From Bacteroidales bacterium SW299 (GTDB lineage Bacteria > Bacteroidota > Bacteroidia > Bacteroidales > Bacteroidaceae): DNA of 64,000 bases. Both the position numbers and the translations under genes were made by a program. The stretch spans positions 124,001 through 188,000 of the forward strand of contig SDWH01000003.1 in the NCBI GenBank assembly GCA_019550975.1, written 5' to 3'. Positions 52,392 to 61,767 of the stretch are shown in pieces. The notes below the pieces were generated by a model. That model was not told the DNA's origin, searched no databases, and saw only the letters and a program-made list of their open reading frames with translations. The stretch's first letter is position 1. Each line of letters opens with the position of its first letter.

Positions 52392-54314
52392 ATGAGAAAC
52401 CGGATTTTGACTTTGCTCGCATTTTTTTCGTTTGTTGCAAATGTGTCTTTTGCGTCTTCTGTCGAAGAAAAAGATTATGTGGCTTATCTCTTTACGTATT
52501 TCACGGGAAATCACATCAGTGAAGAGGCTGTTTGTTATGCCGTCAGCATGGACGGGTATTCGTATTGGGCGTTGAACGGAAACAAGCCTGTTATCGATTC
52601 TAAAGTTATCAGCTCTACGGGCGGCGTGCGTGATCCGCATATCCTGCGCTGTGAGGACGGAAAGACATTCTATATGGTTGTTACGGATATGGTGTCTGAC
52701 AACGGATGGGATTCGAACCGTGCCATGGTGCTGTTGAAGTCGACCGACCTCGTAAACTGGTCGCATTCCATCATCAACATGCAGAAGCGGTATAAGGGGC
52801 AGGAGAAGCTGAAGCGCGTATGGGCGCCCCAGACTATTTTCGACAGAGAAGCGGGGAAATATATGATTTATTGGTCGATGCAGTATGCCGGCGGGCCGGA
52901 TGTTATCTATTATGCATACGCCAATGATGATTTTACTGATCTGATCGGCGAGCCGAAGCCTTTGTTCATTCCGGCGGACAAGAAATCGTGCATTGACGGG
53001 GACATTGTATACAAGGATGGAACCTATCATCTGTTTTACAAGACCGAAGGGCATGGAAACGGCATAAAGGTTGCAACCACCCGTTCGCTCGTTTCCGGAA
53101 AATGGAAAGAAAGCGCCGACTACAAGCAGCAGACGAAAGAGGCGGTAGAGGGAGCCGGAACTTTCAAGCTGATCGGGCAGGACAAATACATCCTGATGTA
53201 TGATGTGTATATGAAAGGCCAGTATCAGTTCACGGAAACTACTGATCTGGAGCACTTCAAGGTGATTGACCATGCGGTGAGCATGAACTTCCATCCGCGC
53301 CACGGAACGATTATCCCGATTACGCGTGCCGAACTGCAGCGGATAACAGACAGATGGGGAAAGCCTGCCGAACTGGGCGAGCTGCCTCAGAACCCGGTTC
53401 TGCCCGGATTCCATGCAGATCCGGAGATTCTTTATTCTCATCTTACCGGCAAATACTATATTTATTCCACTACCGACGGACAGCCCGGCTGGGGAGGGTG
53501 GTATTTCACCGCTTTCTCTTCGCCCGACATGAAGGACTGGAGCTATGAGGGAGTGGTGCTGGATCTGCGTTCTCCACAGGTTCCCTGGGCCAACGGAAAT
53601 GCATGGGCGCCGGCCGCAGAAGAAAAGCTGATTGACGGAAAGTACAAATATTTCTTTTATTACAGCGGCAACCCGAACGACGGTTCCGGGAAACAGATCG
53701 GAGTTGCGGTGGCCGACAGTCCGGCCGGTCCGTTCAAGGATATGGGCAAGCCGATTGTCACGGAATCTCCCGCCGGGAAAGGGCAGCAGATAGACGTTGA
53801 CGTGTTTACTGATCCGGTTTCCGGCAAATCTTATCTTTATTGGGGAAATGGCTATATGGCAGGAGCTGAACTGAATGCTGATATGGTTTCTCTGAAGAAG
53901 GAAACGGTGCGGGTGATGACTCCCAAGGGCGGAACATTGAAGGACTATGAATACAGGGAGGCTCCTTATGTATTCTATCGGAAAGGAATCTATTACTTCA
54001 TGTGGTCGGTGGATGATACGGGTTCGGCCAACTATCATGTGGCATACGGGACATCCGATTCGCCGTTAGGAAAGATTAAAGTGGCGGAAGATCCGATTGT
54101 CACCATACAGAATCCGGAAAAGGAAATCTATGGCCCGGCGCACAATGCTGTCATCTGCAAGCCGGGGACGGATGAGTGGTATATCGTTTATCATCGTATC
54201 AATAAAAACTATCTGGATAAAGACAAAGGCCCTGGTGTCCATCGGGAGGTTTGCATCGACCGGCTGGAGTTTAACGAGGACGGTACGCTTAAACGGGTAC
54301 AGCTTACAGAATAA
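52392..54314 (+). CDS. Secreted protein with two GH43-type five-bladed propeller modules
   Basis: A 640-residue protein with a signal peptide (MRNRILTLLAFFSFVANVSFA). Residues about 25-325 and 335-640 both read as GH43-like modules. The second has the full set: GFHADPEIL (base Asp), QQIDVDVF (pKa-modulating Asp) and EAPYVF (acid Glu). The first has GGVRDPHIL, CIDGDIVY and EGAGTFK in the equivalent places. The family contains arabinofuranosidases, arabinanases and galactan-active enzymes. A tandem double module is less common. It heads an operon whose later enzymes point to arabinose-containing glycans. Confidence 0.88.
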   Translation: MRNRILTLLAFFSFVANVSFASSVEEKDYVAYLFTYFTGNHISEEAVCYAVSMDGYSYWALNGNKPVIDSKVISSTGGVRDPHILRCEDGKTFYMVVTDMVSDNGWDSNRAMVLLKSTDLVNWSHSIINMQKRYKGQEKLKRVWAPQTIFDREAGKYMIYWSMQYAGGPDVIYYAYANDDFTDLIGEPKPLFIPADKKSCIDGDIVYKDGTYHLFYKTEGHGNGIKVATTRSLVSGKWKESADYKQQTKEAVEGAGTFKLIGQDKYILMYDVYMKGQYQFTETTDLEHFKVIDHAVSMNFHPRHGTIIPITRAELQRITDRWGKPAELGELPQNPVLPGFHADPEILYSHLTGKYYIYSTTDGQPGWGGWYFTAFSSPDMKDWSYEGVVLDLRSPQVPWANGNAWAPAAEEKLIDGKYKYFFYYSGNPNDGSGKQIGVAVADSPAGPFKDMGKPIVTESPAGKGQQIDVDVFTDPVSGKSYLYWGNGYMAGAELNADMVSLKKETVRVMTPKGGTLKDYEYREAPYVFYRKGIYYFMWSVDDTGSANYHVAYGTSDSPLGKIKVAEDPIVTIQNPEKEIYGPAHNAVICKPGTDEWYIVYHRINKNYLDKDKGPGVHREVCIDRLEFNEDGTLKRVQLTE

Positions 54315-54342
54315 ATCTTATGTCACTTAAAATCCTGATATG

Positions 54343-56847
54343 ATGAAACATTTGGCATGTATCGCAGTTCTATGCGCATGTGCGGGAACTTTTCCTGTGT
54401 CGGCGCATGTCGGAGAGATTATGAACGAACCGGACTCGGTCTTTCTGTTTTCGTACGCAACGGTTCCCGATGCCGGAAGAAGCGGCTTGAAGTTTGCGTG
54501 GAGTCCCGACGGCGAGAAATGGCTCAGTGTCGGAAACGGATATGCTTACGTGAAGTGTGACTATGCGGCATGGGGTGCGGAGAAACGGATGGTGGATCCG
54601 GAGTTGCGCCGTGATGGTGAAGGCACGTGGCACTGCATTTGGCAGCTGAACGGGAACGGCAAGGAATTTGCCCATGCGGCTTCGGAAGACCTGCTTTCGT
54701 GGAAGCGGCAGACATATTTTACAGACGATCAGTTCGGCCGGTATGTGTCGGACGGATGGACAAAGTTTCCTCAAAAGACAGTGCTGGTTGATGGATCCTC
54801 CGAGAGCGGAACGGTGCAGAAGGTGGCATGGAGCGATGTGGAAAGGTTGTCGATGTTTGCCGATCACCGGGCGTATCGGGCTCGTCTTCACGATGAACGG
54901 GCGGAACAGGACGGGACAAGGTTTGCCGGACTTCAGCCTGTGAATCTGAAGGTGAAGGTGCTGGAGGGACAGGCAAAGCCGATTAGTGACAAGTTGATCG
55001 GCGTGTTTTTTGAAGACATTAACTACGGAGCGGACGGCGGCTTGTATGCCGAACTGGTTCAGAACCGTGACTTCGAGTATGTTGCGGGGGAAAACGGCCG
55101 TGTAAAGGACTGGGGGCCTGCATACGCCTGGTCGGTTGAAGGGGCAGGAATGCAGATGTCCGTAAAAAGCGAACGTCCGATCCATGAAAACAACTCCCAT
55201 TATCTGGCTTTAGATGTGGAACATGCGGGAGCGTCGCTTGTGAATTCCGGCTTTGACGGTATGGTAATAAAGGAAGGCGAGAAATACGACTTCTCATTCT
55301 TTGGCAGAATGCAGGGAGGAAAAAGCGGGAAGCTGAGAGTCTGTTTGCGCGATGAAAGCGGGAATGTACTGGCGGATAAAACAGTGAGCGTTTCGTCGGG
55401 CGGCTGGAAGAAAAAGTCTGCAGTGCTTCGTGCTGAGGCTTCATCCGGCAAGGCTGTGCTGACTCTTTCTCCGTTGGCGGAGGGAAGCTACGAGCTGGAT
55501 ATGGTTTCTCTTTTTCCTCAGAATACGTTTAAGGGACATAAGAACGGATTGCGTGCGGACTTGGCGCAGGCGATAGCCGATCTGCATCCGCGCTTCGTCC
55601 GCTTCCCGGGAGGATGCGCTTCGCACGGACAGGGACTTGAAAACATTTACCGCTGGAAAAATACGGTCGGGCCATTGGAAAGCCGGAAGCCGATGAAGAA
55701 CATTTGGGGGTATCATCAGACAATGGGACTGGGCTATTTCGAGTATTTCCAGTTTTGTGAAGACATGGGGGCCGAGCCTTTGCCCGTACTGGCTGCCGGA
55801 GTTCCCTGCCAGAATTCGGCATGTATTCCCGGCAAACTGTTGGGAGGAGGCCAGCAGGGAGGCATTCCGATGGATGAGATGGACGAATATGTGCAGGATA
55901 TATTGGACCTGATTGATTATGCGAACGCAGATCCGAAAAATAACAAATGGGCGAAGATGCGTGCCGAAGCGGGTCATCCGGAGCCTTTTGGCTTGAAGTA
56001 TATCGGAATCGGAAATGAAGACCAGATAACGGACGTGTTTGAAGAACGCTTTGCCATGATCTATAAGGCGATAAAGGAGAAACATCCCGAAATCACGGTG
56101 ATCGGAACAGTAGGTCCGTTTTACGAAGGCACTGACTATGAGGAGGGATGGGATCTGGCCGACAGGCTGAAACTGCCGATGGTAGACGAACATTATTATA
56201 ACACGCCGGGATGGTTCATCTATAACCAGAATTATTATGACGGATATGACCGCTCCGGGTCGAAGGTTTATCTGGGTGAATATGCCGCGCATCTGCCGGG
56301 ACGTCCCAACAATATTGAAACGGCTTTGGCTGAAGCGCTTTACCTGACCGCGGTGGAGCGGAACGGTGATATTGTCCGGATGACATCCTATGCCCCGTTG
56401 CTGGCAAAGGAAGGCTATACGCAATGGAATCCGGATCTGATTTATTTCAACAACAGGGAGGTGAAGCCTACGGCAGGCTACTATACCCAACTCTTGTTCG
56501 GGCAGAACGCGGGAGATACTTATCTGCCTGTTGAATGTGCGGTTGACAATCAGAGAGAGGATGTCTGCAAGCGTATCGCGACATCTGTTGTCCGTGACAG
56601 CAGAACGGGAGATCTGATTGTGAAGATGGTGAATCTGCTTCCGGTTCCGGTCAAGGCCGACTTGGATTTGCCTTCCGGAACGAGCGACAGTTCAGCGTCG
56701 TTGCATGTGCTTTCCGGAAAACCGGCCGACAAGAACGTGAAGCCTGTTTCCAGTTCTCTGGCTGTCGGAGAAGATCTTGCATACGAAATGCTGGCCTATT
56801 CTTTAAGCGTCTTTCGCATTTCTTCTGATTCTAGTAGTAACCGATAA
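54343..56847 (+). CDS. GH51 alpha-L-arabinofuranosidase with extra N-terminal domain
   Basis: An 834-residue secreted enzyme (ATG 54343; an ATG just before at 54340 is possible). Residues about 25-200 form an extra domain resembling part of a GH43 propeller (SPDGEKWLSVGNGYAY, AASEDLLSWKRQTYFT). The GH51 part follows: FFEDINYGADGGLYAELVQN, RFPGGCASHG, acid/base Glu559 in YIGIGNEDQ and nucleophile Glu646 in VYLGEYAAH, then a C-terminal beta-sandwich. It cleaves terminal alpha-L-arabinofuranose. It lies 28 bases after the GH43 gene. Confidence 0.93.
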   Translation: MKHLACIAVLCACAGTFPVSAHVGEIMNEPDSVFLFSYATVPDAGRSGLKFAWSPDGEKWLSVGNGYAYVKCDYAAWGAEKRMVDPELRRDGEGTWHCIWQLNGNGKEFAHAASEDLLSWKRQTYFTDDQFGRYVSDGWTKFPQKTVLVDGSSESGTVQKVAWSDVERLSMFADHRAYRARLHDERAEQDGTRFAGLQPVNLKVKVLEGQAKPISDKLIGVFFEDINYGADGGLYAELVQNRDFEYVAGENGRVKDWGPAYAWSVEGAGMQMSVKSERPIHENNSHYLALDVEHAGASLVNSGFDGMVIKEGEKYDFSFFGRMQGGKSGKLRVCLRDESGNVLADKTVSVSSGGWKKKSAVLRAEASSGKAVLTLSPLAEGSYELDMVSLFPQNTFKGHKNGLRADLAQAIADLHPRFVRFPGGCASHGQGLENIYRWKNTVGPLESRKPMKNIWGYHQTMGLGYFEYFQFCEDMGAEPLPVLAAGVPCQNSACIPGKLLGGGQQGGIPMDEMDEYVQDILDLIDYANADPKNNKWAKMRAEAGHPEPFGLKYIGIGNEDQITDVFEERFAMIYKAIKEKHPEITVIGTVGPFYEGTDYEEGWDLADRLKLPMVDEHYYNTPGWFIYNQNYYDGYDRSGSKVYLGEYAAHLPGRPNNIETALAEALYLTAVERNGDIVRMTSYAPLLAKEGYTQWNPDLIYFNNREVKPTAGYYTQLLFGQNAGDTYLPVECAVDNQREDVCKRIATSVVRDSRTGDLIVKMVNLLPVPVKADLDLPSGTSDSSASLHVLSGKPADKNVKPVSSSLAVGEDLAYEMLAYSLSVFRISSDSSSNR

Positions 56848-56859
56848 AATCAACAGTTG

Positions 56860-58857
56860 ATGAAAACAGCAGTATTGTTCGTCGCCGGATTGCTTGCCGG
56901 ATCCGGCACTATGGCTCAGCAGGTCGGATATCCTGTCACGCCGGTACCGTTCACCGCTACCCACGTGGACGGAGGATTTTGGAAACAGCGTCTTGACGCC
57001 TGCCGGGATGTAACCATTCCTTTGGCCTTCAGCAAGTGTGAAGAAACAGGGCGTTACGATAATTTCCTGAAGGCTCAGCATCCTTGCGATACCTTTTCGG
57101 TCGGAGGTTTTTCGTTTGACGATACGGACGTCTATAAGACGATAGAAGGAGCGAGCTATCTGTTGCAGACTTATCCCGACAAGAAGCTGGAGAGTTATAT
57201 CGACAGCGTGCTGCATATCGTGGCGGGAGCGCAGGAGCCCGACGGCTATCTGTATACCGCCCGCACGATGAATCCCAAGCATCCGCATCCGTGGGCCGGA
57301 TCAAAGCGTTGGGAAAAGGTTGAAGAGCTGAGCCATGAGTTTTATAATCTCGGACACATGATTGAAGGGGCGGTGGCTCATTATCAGGCCACAGGCAAGC
57401 GGAATTTTCTTGACATAGCCATCAAATATGCCGACTGTGTATGTAAGGCGATCGGGCCGGATAAAGGCCAGACGGTGCGCGTTCCGGGACATCAGATCGC
57501 TGAAATGGCTTTGGCGAAGCTGTATCTTGTGACCGGAAACAGGAAATACCTGGATGAGGCGAAATTCTTTCTCGACAAGCGGGGATATACATCGTGCAAG
57601 GATGCTTACAGCCAGGCGCACAAGCCGGTAGTGCAGCAGGATGAAGCCGTAGGTCATGCTGTACGTGCCACTTACATGTATTCGGGAATGGCTGATGTGG
57701 CTGCTTTGACGGGGGATACTGCTTATGTTCATGCCATTGGCCGCATATGGGACAATATTGTGGGAAAGAAACTTTATCTGACCGGCGGAATCGGCGCTAC
57801 GGCCAACGGGGAAGCTTTCGGCGGCAATTATGAACTGCCGAATGCTACAGCCTATTGTGAAACATGTGCAGCTATCGGAAACGTGTATGTAAATCACCGG
57901 CTGTTCCTTTTCCATGGTGATGCTAAATATTATGATGTTCTCGAACGTTCGCTATATAACGGTGTGCTGTCGGGCATTTCGCTGGATGGAGGCAAATTCT
58001 TTTATCCTAATCCGCTGGAGTCTGCCGGAGGGTATGAACGGAAAGCCTGGTTCGGCTGTGCCTGCTGTCCGTCGAATCTTTGCCGTTTCCTTCCATCCGT
58101 TCCGGGGTATGTTTATGCAACCCGCGGAGATAGTCTGTATGTTAATCTTTTTATGGAAGGGGTTTCGGAGATTCAAGTGGGCAAGTACAAGCTGGAACTC
58201 CGGCAGCAGACTGCTTATCCTTTTGAAGGGACTGTCAGGATGCAGCTTACAAAAGGGAAGGGTGATTTTGTTATGAAAGTGCGTATTCCGGGATGGGTAC
58301 GTGGAGAAGTGGTTCCGAGCGACCTGTATCGTTTTGCCGATAAAAAAAAGACAGATTATTCTGTAAAGGTGAATGGAGAAACCGTAGACGGGGAACTGGA
58401 GAATGGTTATCTTGCAATAAGCAGACGCTGGAAGAAAGGAGATGTGGTTGAATTGTCTTTGGATATGACTCCCCGTTTGGTGGCGGCCAACGAGAAAGTT
58501 GCGGACGACCGCGGTAAGATGGCGGTGGAACGTGGTCCGTTGGTATATTGTGCGGAATGGCCGGATAATGAAGATATTGATCTGTTCTCGGTGCTCTTGC
58601 CTCGTGAGGCTCAATTGGCGGTAACAGGCGAAAAGGCGCCCGGAGGGGCATGTGTGATTGCTGCCAAGGCTCAGCGGCTGTCGTACGATGCAGAGGGGAA
58701 ACTGTGTACTTCTGACGTTACATTGAAACTGATACCTTATTATTCGTGGGCAAATCGCGGGCAGGGAAAGATGATGGTTTGGCTTCCGGTAGAAGCCGGA
58801 GCGGTTCATCTTGGTCCGGCTTTGAGGATCGGAACCAACGAGTTTCTTGACAAATAA
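56860..58857 (+). CDS. GH127 beta-L-arabinofuranosidase (DUF1680)
   Basis: A 665-residue secreted enzyme (ATG 56860, a TTG sits just before). An (alpha/alpha)6 barrel carries the zinc/cysteine site: Glu334 and Cys336 in AYCETCAA, and Cys402/Cys403 in WFGCACCPSN, corresponding to the Zn ligands and Cys nucleophile known from GH127. YPVTPVPFTATHVDGGFW and DEAVGHAVRA are typical. Removes beta-L-arabinofuranose as found in plant extensins and other hydroxyproline-rich glycoproteins. It lies 12 bases after GH51. Confidence 0.92.
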   Translation: MKTAVLFVAGLLAGSGTMAQQVGYPVTPVPFTATHVDGGFWKQRLDACRDVTIPLAFSKCEETGRYDNFLKAQHPCDTFSVGGFSFDDTDVYKTIEGASYLLQTYPDKKLESYIDSVLHIVAGAQEPDGYLYTARTMNPKHPHPWAGSKRWEKVEELSHEFYNLGHMIEGAVAHYQATGKRNFLDIAIKYADCVCKAIGPDKGQTVRVPGHQIAEMALAKLYLVTGNRKYLDEAKFFLDKRGYTSCKDAYSQAHKPVVQQDEAVGHAVRATYMYSGMADVAALTGDTAYVHAIGRIWDNIVGKKLYLTGGIGATANGEAFGGNYELPNATAYCETCAAIGNVYVNHRLFLFHGDAKYYDVLERSLYNGVLSGISLDGGKFFYPNPLESAGGYERKAWFGCACCPSNLCRFLPSVPGYVYATRGDSLYVNLFMEGVSEIQVGKYKLELRQQTAYPFEGTVRMQLTKGKGDFVMKVRIPGWVRGEVVPSDLYRFADKKKTDYSVKVNGETVDGELENGYLAISRRWKKGDVVELSLDMTPRLVAANEKVADDRGKMAVERGPLVYCAEWPDNEDIDLFSVLLPREAQLAVTGEKAPGGACVIAAKAQRLSYDAEGKLCTSDVTLKLIPYYSWANRGQGKMMVWLPVEAGAVHLGPALRIGTNEFLDK

Positions 58858-59000
58858 GGACTTGCCATGCATTTGTTCGTTTAAATTGTTGGGTTGGACT
58901 GTACAAATGCTGGCAGGCTTTAGATCGCGGGAAAGCAAATATGACTTTTTTCCATTCCATGCTGACCGATTTATATATGTTGCGGTTTCCAAAAATGTCT

Positions 59001-59008
59001 TATATTTG
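59001..59008 (+). promoter_or_regulatory. -7 box before the second GH35 gene
   Basis: TATATTTG, 45 bases before the ATG at 59054. A TTGC at 58980-58983 is a weak -33 candidate (spacer 17). It suggests the gene can be transcribed separately from GH43-GH51-GH127. Confidence 0.5.
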
Positions 59009-59053
59009 CGAATTGTTTGAGTATTAACCTTTTGAAAAAAACAAGAGAATATC

Positions 59054-61411
59054 ATGAATCATCGTTTTTTAGGTATGGCTCTGTCGTTGCTCCTTTCGTG
59101 CGGAATGGTTTCTGCTACGGCTTCTTCTGCAGGAACAGCAACAGGGACTGATCAGAAAGAAACTTTTGAAGTGGGGAAAGGAACTTTTCTGTTGAATGGC
59201 AAGCCGTTTGTCGTTAAGGCGGCCGAGGTGCATTATCCGCGTATCCCGGAACCTTATTGGGAACAGCGTATCCTCTCGTGCAAGGCTTTGGGGATGAATA
59301 CGCTTTGCCTGTATGTGTTTTGGAATCTCCACGAGCAGCATCCGGGAGAGTTTGACTTTTCAGGCAATAAGGACATTGCCAAATTCTGCCGCCTCGCGCA
59401 GAAGCATGGGATGTATGTGATTGTACGTCCGGGTCCTTATGTCTGCGCCGAATGGGAGATGGGCGGTCTGCCTTGGTGGCTTCTGAAAAAGCAGGATGTG
59501 CAGTTGCGCACGCTTGATCCATATTATATGGAGCGTGTCGGCATTTTCATGAACGAAGTGGGCAAGCAGCTGAAAGACCTGCAGATTTCTCGCGGAGGAA
59601 ATATTATCATGGTTCAGGTTGAGAACGAATATGGGTCTTATGGAACCAACAAACCGTACGTATCGGCTATCCGTGACCTGGTGAAAAAGGCCGGCTTTAC
59701 GGATGTTCCTTTATTCCAGTGCGACTGGAGCTCCAACTTCACCAACAATGCGCTGGATGATTTGATTTGGACTGTCAACTTCGGGACAGGGGCAAACATT
59801 GAAGAGCAGTTTAAAAAGCTGAAACAGGTCCGTCCGGATACTCCGCTCATGTGCAGTGAGTTCTGGAGCGGCTGGTTTGACCATTGGGGACGCAAGCACG
59901 AAACCCGTGATGCCGCTACGATGGTGAGCGGAATAAAGGATATGCTTGACCGCAACATTTCGTTCAGCCTCTATATGACGCACGGGGGAACGACATTCGG
60001 CTGGTGGGGCGGAGCAAACAATCCGGCTTATTCGGCTATGTGCAGCTCTTATGATTATGACGCTCCTATCAGTGAAGCGGGGTGGACCACTCCGAAATAT
60101 TTCCAGTTGCGTGAATTGCTGAAGCAGTATCTTCCGGAAGGAACAACGTTGCCCGAACCGCCGGCTTCTTATCCTGTGATAAGCGTAGCTCCAATTACGG
60201 ACTGGCAGGTGGCTCCTTTGTTTGAGAATCTTCCGGAGCCGAAGCAGACGGAGGATATCAAGCCGATGGAGATGTTCGACCAGGGCTGGGGAAGCATTCT
60301 GTACCGCACGGTATTGAAAGAAGACGTCAGCGGAACGCTTCATTTGGATGAAATGCACGACTGGGCTCAGGTGTTTGCTGATGGAAAACTGCTGGGACGT
60401 CTTGACCGCCGTCACGGAGAGTTTACTTTGCCGTTGAAAGAAACGTTGAAGAAAGGTACACGGCTCGACATCCTGGTCGAAGCGATGGGACGCGTGAATT
60501 TTGACAAGTCTATCCATGACCGCAAGGGTATTACTGAAAAAGTGGAAGTGATCAGTGGTGATGCTTCCGTTGAATTGAAAGGGTGGACAGTATACAATCT
60601 TCCTCCGTTCTATGATTTTGTGAGTCAGAAGAACTATAAGGCAGGGAAGCCTCTTCAGGGGCCTGCTTACTATAAGGCGACTTTTACGCTCGACAAGGTG
60701 GGCGATACGTTCTTCGATATGCAGACTTGGGGAAAAGGTATGGTTTGGGTAAATGGCCATGCTTTGGGACGTTTCTGGGAAATAGGTCCTCAGCAGACGC
60801 TTTATATGCCGGGCTGCTGGCTGAAAGAGGGCGAAAATGAGATTATAGTGCTCGATCTGAAAGGCCCCGCTGAGGCAAAAGTGTCGGGACTGGAAAAGCC
60901 GATACTGGATATGCTCCGCGAAAAGGCTCCTGAAACTCATCGCAAGGACGGACAGACGCTGAAGCTGGCTTCTGAAACTCCGGTTCATGCTGGCACGTTT
61001 GCTTCTGGAAACGGATGGCAGGAAGTGAAGTTCGGCAAGGCTGTAAACGGACGCTATTTCTGTCTGGAAGGCACTTCTAACTACGATGGCACAAATATTG
61101 CGGCCATTGCCGAGATGGATGTGCTGGGAGCTGACGGCAACCCCGTATCGCGCGAGTCCTGGAAGATTGTATACGCTGACAGCGAGGAAACGCGCAGCGG
61201 CAATCGTACGGCCGACAAGGTCTTTGACTTGCAGGAAAGTACATTCTGGCAGACGGTCGACAATACGGCTTACCCGCATCAGATTGTTATCGATCTGGGC
61301 GAGGAGTATCAGATTACCGGATTCCGGATGTTGCCCCGCGCTGAAGCCGGCGCTCCGGGATTGATAAAGGATTATAAAGTGTTTGTCAGAAAGACGGACT
61401 TTTCTTATTGA
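59054..61411 (+). CDS. GH35 beta-galactosidase with C-terminal F5/8 type C-like domain
   Basis: A 785-residue secreted enzyme (signal peptide to about residue 25). The GH35 barrel has AAEVHYPRIPEPYWEQR, RPGPYVCAEWEMGG, acid/base Glu192 in VQVENEYGS and nucleophile Glu269 in CSEFWSGWFD. Jelly-roll domains follow, then a discoidin/F5-8C-like module (about 655-785: TFWQTVDNTAYPHQIVIDLG, ITGFRMLPR) that may bind galactose. It is longer than the GH35 at 43704 because of this module. It probably trims beta-galactose from arabinogalactan side chains with the GH43/GH51/GH127 enzymes. Confidence 0.94.
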   Translation: MNHRFLGMALSLLLSCGMVSATASSAGTATGTDQKETFEVGKGTFLLNGKPFVVKAAEVHYPRIPEPYWEQRILSCKALGMNTLCLYVFWNLHEQHPGEFDFSGNKDIAKFCRLAQKHGMYVIVRPGPYVCAEWEMGGLPWWLLKKQDVQLRTLDPYYMERVGIFMNEVGKQLKDLQISRGGNIIMVQVENEYGSYGTNKPYVSAIRDLVKKAGFTDVPLFQCDWSSNFTNNALDDLIWTVNFGTGANIEEQFKKLKQVRPDTPLMCSEFWSGWFDHWGRKHETRDAATMVSGIKDMLDRNISFSLYMTHGGTTFGWWGGANNPAYSAMCSSYDYDAPISEAGWTTPKYFQLRELLKQYLPEGTTLPEPPASYPVISVAPITDWQVAPLFENLPEPKQTEDIKPMEMFDQGWGSILYRTVLKEDVSGTLHLDEMHDWAQVFADGKLLGRLDRRHGEFTLPLKETLKKGTRLDILVEAMGRVNFDKSIHDRKGITEKVEVISGDASVELKGWTVYNLPPFYDFVSQKNYKAGKPLQGPAYYKATFTLDKVGDTFFDMQTWGKGMVWVNGHALGRFWEIGPQQTLYMPGCWLKEGENEIIVLDLKGPAEAKVSGLEKPILDMLREKAPETHRKDGQTLKLASETPVHAGTFASGNGWQEVKFGKAVNGRYFCLEGTSNYDGTNIAAIAEMDVLGADGNPVSRESWKIVYADSEETRSGNRTADKVFDLQESTFWQTVDNTAYPHQIVIDLGEEYQITGFRMLPRAEAGAPGLIKDYKVFVRKTDFSY

Positions 61412-61767
61412 TTGTGACAGGGACGGAGTAGTGTCTGATATTCCGTAAGTGTCACACCCGCGAGGGATGCCTTGGAGGGCAAGGCCGTTGCCAGATGGGG
61501 CGGCTTCATTTCAGGGCATCCCTTGCTGTTTCTCACGGCAGAAGTCGGGACACTTCGCCGCATAACTCAGGCAAGCTCTGCGCCTGAATTCTACGTTTTT
61601 TCCGTTGAAGACGGTGGCGATGGATGCGTCATGTGCCGGACTTCAGACGGCTCGTTAAAAATAAATCCTAAAGTTTGTGCCTGCTCTCCCGTATCTATGA
61701 AAAAAAAGTATTACCTTTGCAACCTGATTAATTGCGCATAAAACAAGATATCAAATATTTTCTACTC
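61412..61767 (+). other. Intergenic region before purB with hairpin and promoter box
   Basis: No gene supported. agggatgcc at 61463-61471 and its complement at 61515-61523 could form a long-range hairpin. TACCTTTG at 61712-61719 is a good -7 box for purB, with no clear -33. A short open frame across this stretch runs through the promoter and has no recognisable content. Confidence 0.5.

Noticed and set aside
52371..54038. 555-codon antisense open frame inside the GH43 gene (similar long antisense frames at 59711-61279, 20547-21698, 24880-25977, 22630-23694 and 57952-59055)
   Set aside because: Each lies opposite a convincing glycoside hydrolase and shows no family motif, start signal or promoter.
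61472..61741. 89-codon open frame before purB
   Set aside because: Runs through the purB promoter box at 61712, has no recognisable content and begins at a non-ATG codon.
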